Below, piece by piece: positions 1-3,928 of a stretch of DNA of 5,573 bases. Position 1 is the stretch's first letter, and every line of letters starts with the position of its first letter. The DNA is from a bacterium (lineage in GTDB: Bacteria > Krumholzibacteriota > Krumholzibacteriia > JACNKJ01). The stretch is from assembly GCA_014382085.1 (NCBI GenBank), contig JACNKJ010000233.1, positions 1 through 5,573 on the forward strand, written 5' to 3'. The position numbers were made by a program, and so were the translations under genes. The notes below the pieces were generated by a model. The model did not search any database. It saw only the letters and a list, made by a program, of their open reading frames with translations, and was not told the origin of the DNA.

Positions 1-945
1 GGCCTCCACTTGCCCGAAGTCCGGTTGCACTGTTGCGTTCAAGGTTAGATTCGGAGTGAGGCCGTACTTGAGGTCCGCGCCGAAGTTCGCCGTCCCATCC
101 CAATTGTCTTCACTGTCTTCGGGTCGCAGATCTGTGAAACCTGTCACCGTGTAGGGCAGAATCTCGATCTGCCTGGGAGGCTTCACACCATTTAAGCCGG
201 TGAGTGTGCCGAAGTTGCTAATGAATCCACCTTGCTCGCGATCCCAGTGAACCCAGCCCGTGTCTTCGCCGCGGGCGTGCATCCATCGATAGACCTGGAG
301 CCCCCAGGTCATGGATGGACTTCCCCGATAGCGCACTGACGAGAAAGGTATGCGAATTTCAGCGTACCAACCCCGCTCATCTCGATGTGTGGCGCATTCC
401 CATACCGCATTCCAATCGGAGTCACGATTGAAAGATTCGGGCAGGAAGGCGTCGGCGATCACGCCATGAGGGTTCACGCGGAAATTGTATCCGCTGCTGC
501 GATCGAAGTAGGGATCGATATAGATGCTGATGATGTCCGAGCCGTCCATACTGTCGCGGCGACTCAAAGTGCTGGAGATCCGATTCGGATCCTCTTCGAA
601 ACAGGCCACGCCGAAATAGAACGCCTCGTCATCATAGAGAACTTTGAAGACCGTTTCCTCAGACGGTAAATCGCCACGTACAGGATCCACCTGGGTGAAT
701 CCCTTGGCCGCATGGGCAAATGTCCAAGCGCCTTCATCGAGAAAACCGTCCAGGAGAATGAGTCCCACTTCCACTCGAGAGGCCTGAATACTCGGGCATT
801 CTGCGATGCGACCATTGGCGGCATCCGGGAAAATCGCCTCTTCACCCAATGGGTCGAAGCTCGAATAGGCATGTACGTAAACCACCCCCAAAAAACATAA
901 AGAGATTAAAAGGAGCCGAAACGAGAGCGACAGAGGAACGCTCAT
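1..945 (-). CDS. DUF5916 family outer-membrane protein with N-terminal CBM9-like domain (partial, 3' end outside window)
   Basis: The frame stays open from the ATG at 945 to the left edge, giving 315 residues without a stop, so the C-terminus is missing. A signal peptide is visible (hydrophobic LLLISLCFLGVVYV, probable cleavage after VHA at about residue 26). Residues about 61-257 look like the carbohydrate-binding family 9-like beta-sandwich typical of this family: LDGFLDEGAW, VLYDDEAFYFGVACFE, DIISIYIDPYFDRSSGYNF, WYAEIRIPFSSVRY. From about 258 the first strands of the DUF5916 beta barrel begin, and the hallmark PDFGQVEA sits exactly at the edge. Family members are usually about 700-900 residues, so roughly 40% is seen. 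The start is supported by GGAGG at 950-954 on the minus strand, 4 bases upstream. The expected location is the outer membrane. The molecular function of the family is not established; glycan or polymer binding or transport is an inference from the CBM9-like fold. The gene is divergent from the secreted-protein gene at 1134. Confidence 0.88.
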   Translation of the reverse strand, partial: MSVPLSLSFRLLLISLCFLGVVYVHAYSSFDPLGEEAIFPDAANGRIAECPSIQASRVEVGLILLDGFLDEGAWTFAHAAKGFTQVDPVRGDLPSEETVFKVLYDDEAFYFGVACFEEDPNRISSTLSRRDSMDGSDIISIYIDPYFDRSSGYNFRVNPHGVIADAFLPESFNRDSDWNAVWECATHRDERGWYAEIRIPFSSVRYRGSPSMTWGLQVYRWMHARGEDTGWVHWDREQGGFISNFGTLTGLNGVKPPRQIEILPYTVTGFTDLRPEDSEDNWDGTANFGADLKYGLTPNLTLNATVQPDFGQVEA

Positions 946-1133
946 AAGGCCTCCACTAAGTCATTGCATTTGTTAAAGATGGGGAAGTGACATGCCGAAG
1001 CATCGAGAGAATCCTACGATATCATTGACGCAGTGTTCCATGCTTTTGGTAAAATAAAGGATGCCACCCATTTTATTCTCGGCTATGCTCAGATTAACCA
1101 CCTGGATTTTGCCAAACAACAGGGGAGGGTATG
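946..1133. promoter_or_regulatory. Divergent intergenic region with a candidate plus-strand promoter at 1025-1055
   Basis: This 188-base spacer must carry the promoters of both flanking divergent genes. On the plus strand an extended -10 element, TGGTAAAAT (1047-1055), lies 19 bases downstream of TTGACG (1025-1030). The long spacer is partly compensated by the TG extension. Transcription would start near 1062, leaving a leader of about 70 bases. I could not find a comparably good promoter for the minus-strand DUF5916 gene; TAGGAT-like and TTTAAC-like hexamers exist without convincing -35 partners. No strong hairpin or repeat is seen here. Confidence 0.35.
1121..1129 (+). promoter_or_regulatory. 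Ribosome binding site deciding between tandem ATG codons
   Basis: The purine tract AGGGGAGGG precedes two consecutive in-frame ATG codons at 1131 and 1134. The GGAGG core (1124-1128) is only 2 bases from the first ATG but 5 from the second, so the second is the better-spaced start. Using AGGGG (1121-1125) instead would favour the first. The choice changes the protein by a single residue. Confidence 0.6.
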
Positions 1134-1745
1134 ATGAGAGTTGCGATCAGCATTCTTGCAATGACACTTCTGATCTGTCCGGTCGCCAATGCTTCCCAGA
1201 TCATCGAATACACAAGCAACATTGATGAACAGGGTGTGGATTGGGCGGAGACGCTTCAAATTCAGCAGTTCGACCCTTCGCTGGGCGACCTGATTTCCGC
1301 TACGGTCTTCATCAACGCGGGTTATTACGGCAAGGTGAATATCGTCAATGATGAGGATTTTGACGGTGAATTCACTTGGCTGACAACCTTCGACATGGAT
1401 CTGGAATTGCCGAACACCTCACTCCTTTCATCCATGAACCTGATCAGTGATTCCTATTTCGAGACGGGTTGGATCCTGGCCGGAGAATCAAAATTCTTCG
1501 TCACCAGCGCAAACGTCTTCGACCTTCCCATCCTCGAGGAAGAGCCCCTAAACAGCTTCCTTGGCGTGGGAACCATCGACCTGCCTGTCTGGACCGATAC
1601 CTTCTCCCATCTACAGATCTATTTTTTGAATGGATCCATCGACTACACGGCTAGTGCTTGGGCCAGCGTAACGGTTACTTACATCTTCGACGGTGAAGTT
1701 CCCACAGAGAGCGACACCTGGAGTGAAGTCAAAGGCCTTTACTGA
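1134..1745 (+). CDS. Secreted choice-of-anchor E-like protein with short TWSEVKGLY tail
   Basis: The protein has 203 residues from the ATG at 1134 (204 from 1131). An N-terminal signal peptide is clear (MRVAISILAMTLLICPVANA, cleavage probably before SQ). The mature part is acidic and predicted to be beta-rich. A Trp followed by a QFDPSLGDL motif (about residues 45-53), a GVGTIDLPV stretch, and a final beta strand ending in VTVTYIF match my recollection of the choice-of-anchor E family, in which a shared secreted domain is joined to different C-terminal sorting tails. No PEP-CTERM or LPXTG-type signal is present. The protein ends in EVPTESDTWSEVKGLY, which stands apart from the beta domain and may be a lineage-specific sorting or anchoring tail (inference). 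Its function is unknown; an extracellular or surface role is likely. It is monocistronic, divergent from the DUF5916 gene and followed by a terminator 35 bases downstream. Confidence 0.75.
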   Translation: MRVAISILAMTLLICPVANASQIIEYTSNIDEQGVDWAETLQIQQFDPSLGDLISATVFINAGYYGKVNIVNDEDFDGEFTWLTTFDMDLELPNTSLLSSMNLISDSYFETGWILAGESKFFVTSANVFDLPILEEEPLNSFLGVGTIDLPVWTDTFSHLQIYFLNGSIDYTASAWASVTVTYIFDGEVPTESDTWSEVKGLY

Positions 1746-1779
1746 TATGGAACGGCGGGTCTAAACCCTACAGACAGCG

Positions 1780-1807
1780 CCCCTCCCACTCAGGAGGGGT
1801 TTCTTCA
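1780..1807 (+). terminator. Rho-independent terminator after the choice-of-anchor-like gene
   Basis: A perfect 7-bp GC-rich stem (CCCCTCC 1780-1786 with GGAGGGG 1793-1799) closes a 6-base loop and is followed at once by TTTTCTT. It lies 35 bases after the stop codon at 1745 and separates this gene from the next unit. Confidence 0.85.
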
Positions 1808-1858
1808 TACTTGTAGCTCCGCTTGTCTGTTATTATTTCTCGGTATTTTTCTGGAATA

Positions 1859-1893
1859 GGGAACTTTTCCCCTCTAGTATGCATCTCAGATGC
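1859..1893 (+). promoter_or_regulatory. Candidate promoter and operator region with two dyads upstream of the Cys-rich gene
   Basis: Two perfect short dyads flank a possible -10 element. GGGAACTTTTCCC (1859-1871) has 5-bp arms around a 3-base centre. GCATCTCAGATGC (1881-1893) has 6-bp arms around a single base. TAGTAT (1875-1880) between them could be a -10 hexamer, with only a weak TGGAAT-like -35 at 17-base spacing. Transcription would then start inside the second dyad, where a bound dimeric repressor would block it. The 1-base centre suits a DNA operator better than an RNA hairpin. The dyads are directly seen; the promoter and operator roles are inferred. Confidence 0.35.
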
Positions 1894-1944
1894 GACCTAA
1901 AGATCACCCGTCGCGAATCGTCAAAAAGGATCAAGGAGACACAC

Positions 1945-2496
1945 ATGCGCAGGATTCTATCAGCCGGAACCATTCTCTCAATCGTTGCCCTGTTCACCCT
2001 CGGCGGAACGGCTTTGGCCGGACCTGGCTGCGGCAGCAAAGGCGCGGATGCCAAGTGTAGTACTTCCAAGAGTGCCTGCAGCAGTAAAGCCGGCAATGCT
2101 GAAGCCAAGCTCGGCTGCGACTCAAAGATCAAGACCACCAACAGCGACTACTTCCTGAACTCCTACATGAACATTAAAAGCGGAATGCACAAGGGCTGCG
2201 ACGCGACCATCGGAAATGCCGTCAGCGACTACAAAACCGGCGTTATGCAGATGATCGAGAGCGGTGAAGCCGCCGAACATGAAGAGCACCTTAAGAATTT
2301 GGTACAGGTTCTGGATGCCTGGCCCTCACAGACCGATGGCCAGACTGCACGCTTTCAGAAGCTCAGCAACTGGACCATCGGTTACATGGAAGCCTTCCCC
2401 GATCGCTGCGAGGGCGTCGAGGTGAAGTCTTGCTCCCAGTCCGGACACTCCTGGGTGGAAACCGAGGAGCTCACGGGCAATCCCTATTCTGGTTAG
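1945..2496 (+). CDS. Small secreted Cys-rich protein with DUF3347-like C-terminal half
   Basis: The protein has 183 residues. The start at 1945 is chosen over an in-frame upstream ATG at 1879 because AAGGAG (1933-1938) lies 6 bases before it and the protein then begins with a proper signal peptide (MRRILSAGTILSIVALFTL... cleavage after ALA, residue 25). The mature N-terminus is a low-complexity Cys/Ser/Lys/Gly segment with Cys at 29, 38, 45 and 58; further Cys are at 85, 155 and 163. Residues about 68-183 follow the DUF3347 pattern: a helical SYMNIKSGM start, the RFQKLS motif (136-141), then KSCSQSGHSWVETEEL and a terminal NPYSG (179-183). In typical family members NPYxG is followed by a short segment ending in CG, which is absent here. 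DUF3347 occurs in periplasmic heavy-metal efflux adaptors (CusB-like) and as standalone exported proteins, so a metal- or thiol-related periplasmic role is possible but unproven. There is no lipobox. The gene is monocistronic with its own terminator. Confidence 0.7.
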   Translation: MRRILSAGTILSIVALFTLGGTALAGPGCGSKGADAKCSTSKSACSSKAGNAEAKLGCDSKIKTTNSDYFLNSYMNIKSGMHKGCDATIGNAVSDYKTGVMQMIESGEAAEHEEHLKNLVQVLDAWPSQTDGQTARFQKLSNWTIGYMEAFPDRCEGVEVKSCSQSGHSWVETEELTGNPYSG

Positions 2497-2535
2497 CCAA
2501 GCGATTCCCCATAGACCACAATAGCCTCCTCACCG

Positions 2536-2566
2536 AACCCTCCTGCATCTGCGGGAGGGTTTTTCT
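2536..2566 (+). terminator. Rho-independent terminator after the Cys-rich gene
   Basis: An 8-bp stem (AACCCTCC 2536-2543 with GGAGGGTT 2554-2561) encloses a 10-base loop and runs into TTTTT (2560-2564). It lies 39 bases after the stop at 2496. The CCCTCC/GGAGGG core is the same as in the terminator at 1780, suggesting a shared terminator style in this genome. Confidence 0.85.
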
Positions 2567-2577
2567 GTCAATGAAGT

Positions 2578-2788
2578 GGCCCCCGCCGAGATCGACGGGG
2601 GCCGAATTTGATTCGGTTTCGGTGGCGTTGGGTTACCCCTGATGGGGCGATCCCGTTCAGCGCCACGCTTTGGGGAGGTCCCTTAAGGGGACGCCACCTC
2701 CACCAAACCGCATATGCCTGAACTCACAGGATCACCTCCTTTCGGGCGAACCGCTTGTGGCGAGACCCACCTCGCCCGGCCCCTGTGA
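2578..2788 (-). ncRNA. Structured intergenic island, possible small RNA or leader (hypothetical)
   Basis: Several perfect inverted repeats are packed into about 210 bases. They are GGCCCCCG/CGGGGGCC (2578-2585 with 2596-2603), CCGAAT/ATTCGG (2602-2607 with 2611-2616), GGTGGCGT/ACGCCACC (2621-2628 with 2691-2698), CCCC/GGGG around TGAT (2636-2647), the palindrome CCCTTAAGGG (2680-2689), and a three-tier hairpin. The tiers are TCACAGG/CCTGTGA (2724-2730 with 2782-2788), CGGGCGA/TCGCCCG (2743-2749 with 2772-2778) and GTGG/CCAC (2757-2760 with 2767-2770). I do not recognise a known RNA family: signatures of tmRNA, SRP RNA, RNase P RNA, 6S RNA and common riboswitches were looked for and not seen. 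The minus strand is favoured because a candidate promoter (TAGCCA at 2863-2868, CATAAT at 2840-2845, 17-base spacing) faces this way and the bulged segment then reads as an SD. The plus strand remains possible. Neither end carries a good T-tract. Confidence 0.3.
2683..2727 (-). CDS. Possible 14-codon leader or microprotein ORF behind a full-length SD (hypothetical)
   Basis: On the minus strand a GTG at 2727-2725 opens a 14-residue ORF (VSSGICGLVEVASP) ending in TAA at 2683. GGAGG (complement of 2735-2739) lies 7 bases upstream, within AAAGGAGGTGATCC, which is complementary to the whole free 3' tail of 16S rRNA. The hairpin 2724-2788 would leave this SD unpaired while the GTG sits in the CCTGTGA stem arm, so initiation could be controlled by structure. 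The peptide matches nothing I know. The ORF is too short for coding statistics, and the SD-like match could instead act as an RNA-RNA pairing site. Confidence 0.2.
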   Translation of the reverse strand: MSSGICGLVEVASP

Positions 2789-2989
2789 CCGCCCAAGTCG
2801 CCAAGGCCGTCGCGCGCGAGCGCGATCGTATTCGGTGAGATTATGAAGGATGACCTTGATTTTGGCTAGAGAAAATTCGGGTCGGCCCCCGCTTGCCATG
2901 AGGATTAAGGCGGAGCTTCGCTTGAATTGGCAGCCTGGTTCTGCGAATGATCCAGTGCCCAAGCCTAGGCTGCGAATCCGAGTCAAGTT
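2789..2989. other. Intergenic stretch with no supported gene
   Basis: Short open frames cross this stretch on both strands, but none has a good SD, a recognisable motif or a plausible protein composition. The sequence holds a CG-rich run (TCGCGCGCGA around 2810-2819), the possible minus-strand promoter described for the structured island, a 10-base palindrome AGCCTAGGCT (2962-2971), and an 8-base direct repeat CTGCGAAT at 2941-2948 and 2970-2977 flanking that palindrome. I see no function for these with confidence. Confidence 0.4.
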
Positions 2990-2998
2990 TGTTATGAT
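2990..2998 (+). promoter_or_regulatory. Extended -10 promoter candidate for the metallophosphoesterase gene
   Basis: TGTTATGAT matches the extended -10 consensus (TGn plus TATGAT at 2993-2998). No good -35 lies at 17-base spacing, which fits extended -10 promoters. Transcription would start near 3005, about 57 bases before the ATG at 3062. The AGCCTAGGCT palindrome (2962-2971) lies about 20 bases upstream and overlaps the -35 zone. Confidence 0.4.
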
Positions 2999-3061
2999 AC
3001 TGCTCGCAAAACAAGGGAATGTCCCCTGGCCAACTGACAGGCATTCACTAAACGAGTTGAA

Positions 3062-3928
3062 ATGCTCTGCTTTTTTGTCTCAGATCTACATGGCCGAATT
3101 GGGCGTTACCTAGCCCTCTTGGAGCGAATCGAGAGCGAAATTCCCGATGCCCTTTTTCTGGGTGGGGATCTCTTGCCCATGGACCTGGATCTCTCTTGGG
3201 CAAGTGAAACCGAACACCGGGATTTCATCTCGGATTTCCTGATTCCGGCTTTCAGCAAGTCAGAGCAGAGCGACGATGCGAAAATCCCACGCAGCTTTCT
3301 CATTTTGGGAAATGACGATCCCCGATACCATGAAGAGACCGTGCTTCAGGGCCAGAAATTGGGAATTTGGGAATACCTGCATGGCCGTTCGGTGGAATTT
3401 GAGAGTCGAACCGTTCATGGCTATTCTCACATACCTCCCACGCCATTTCAATTGAAGGACTGGGAGCGCTACGATGTCTCACGATTCGTTGACCCAGGTT
3501 GCATTTCACCCGAAGAGGGAAGACGCAGTGTGGAAGTCGACACCCTGAAACAGCGATATTCGACCATTGAAAAAGATCTTGCGAAAGTGGCCCAGGGGCG
3601 CGATTTGCGCGGGGATATCTTCCTCTTTCATTCTCCCCCCTATCAAAGCTTGCTCGACCGTGCAGCACTAGATGGACAATCGGTCGATCACGTCCCACTG
3701 GATGTTCACGTGGGCAGCATCGCCATAAGGCGTTTCATCGAGGAGCAGCAGCCAGCCTTGACCTTGCACGGGCACGTGCACGAGTCTACGCGTCTTACCG
3801 GAAAGTGGATGGATAGAATCGGAGATACTGTCTGCCTGCAGGCAGCTCATGACGGTCCGGAGTTATCGCTCATTCGCTTCGATCCCGACGAACCCGCCAA
3901 CGCGACACGGGAATTAATTCCCGTCTAG
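3062..3928 (+). CDS. Calcineurin-like metallophosphoesterase
   Basis: The 288-residue protein has the full set of metal-site blocks of the calcineurin-like superfamily, in order: SDLHG (D8, H10), GGDLLP (D36), LGNDD (N84, D85), the FHSPPY block (H190), and HGHVHES (H238, H240). It is therefore predicted to be a catalytically competent dinuclear-metal phosphoesterase in the cytoplasm; no signal peptide is present. Conserved-looking stretches between the blocks (PPTPFQLKDWERYDVSR, DRAALDG, VPLDVHVGSIAIRRFIE, DPDEPANATREL) fit my memory of an uncharacterised bacterial subfamily with unknown substrate, so no gene symbol is given. The ATG at 3062 is the only practical start, because an in-frame TGA lies at 3035-3037. 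Its SD is weak (GAG at 3054-3056). The stop TAG overlaps the stop of the convergent gene within a shared CTAG (3925-3928). Confidence 0.88.
   Translation: MLCFFVSDLHGRIGRYLALLERIESEIPDALFLGGDLLPMDLDLSWASETEHRDFISDFLIPAFSKSEQSDDAKIPRSFLILGNDDPRYHEETVLQGQKLGIWEYLHGRSVEFESRTVHGYSHIPPTPFQLKDWERYDVSRFVDPGCISPEEGRRSVEVDTLKQRYSTIEKDLAKVAQGRDLRGDIFLFHSPPYQSLLDRAALDGQSVDHVPLDVHVGSIAIRRFIEEQQPALTLHGHVHESTRLTGKWMDRIGDTVCLQAAHDGPELSLIRFDPDEPANATRELIPV
3907..3924. repeat. 18-base perfect palindrome beside the convergent stop codons
   Basis: ACGGGAATTAATTCCCGT is perfectly self-complementary. It encodes the last residues of the phosphoesterase and is also the first sequence downstream of the minus-strand stop. 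As RNA it forms a 7-bp stem with a UUAA loop on either strand. There is no T-tract on either side, so it is not a standard terminator, though it could act as a transcript-end stabiliser or a bidirectional pause site (inference). Confidence 0.6.

Noticed and set aside
1..957. Ten-base repeat GGCCTCCACT at 1-10 and 948-957
   Set aside because: One copy encodes a family-conserved VEA stretch and the other is the SD region; the similarity is explained by coincidence.
1879..1944. Upstream ATG at 1879 as start of the Cys-rich protein
   Set aside because: It would place 22 charged residues before the signal peptide and has no SD, whereas the ATG at 1945 has AAGGAG 6 bases upstream.
2567..2603. GC-rich hairpin 2578-2603 as a true intrinsic terminator
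   Set aside because: Neither strand has a T-tract after the stem (GAATTTG on plus, ACTTCATTG on minus), so it is kept only as part of the structured island.
2696..2705. tRNA-like or tmRNA 3' end (CCTCCACCA)
   Set aside because: There is no T-arm GGTTCGAATCC upstream and no matching 5' acceptor strand, so the CCA is incidental.
2729..2743. Remnant of a 16S rRNA gene
   Set aside because: Only the 15-base tail matches. The upstream sequence lacks the helix 45 hairpin and the helix 44 bases that must precede it in any 16S gene.
2732..3113. Short open frames on both strands in the intergenic region (2732-2986 minus, 2841-3044 minus, 2850-3113 plus)
   Set aside because: They overlap one another, lack ribosome binding sites and show no recognisable motifs; the plus-strand frame runs into the phosphoesterase gene in a different frame.
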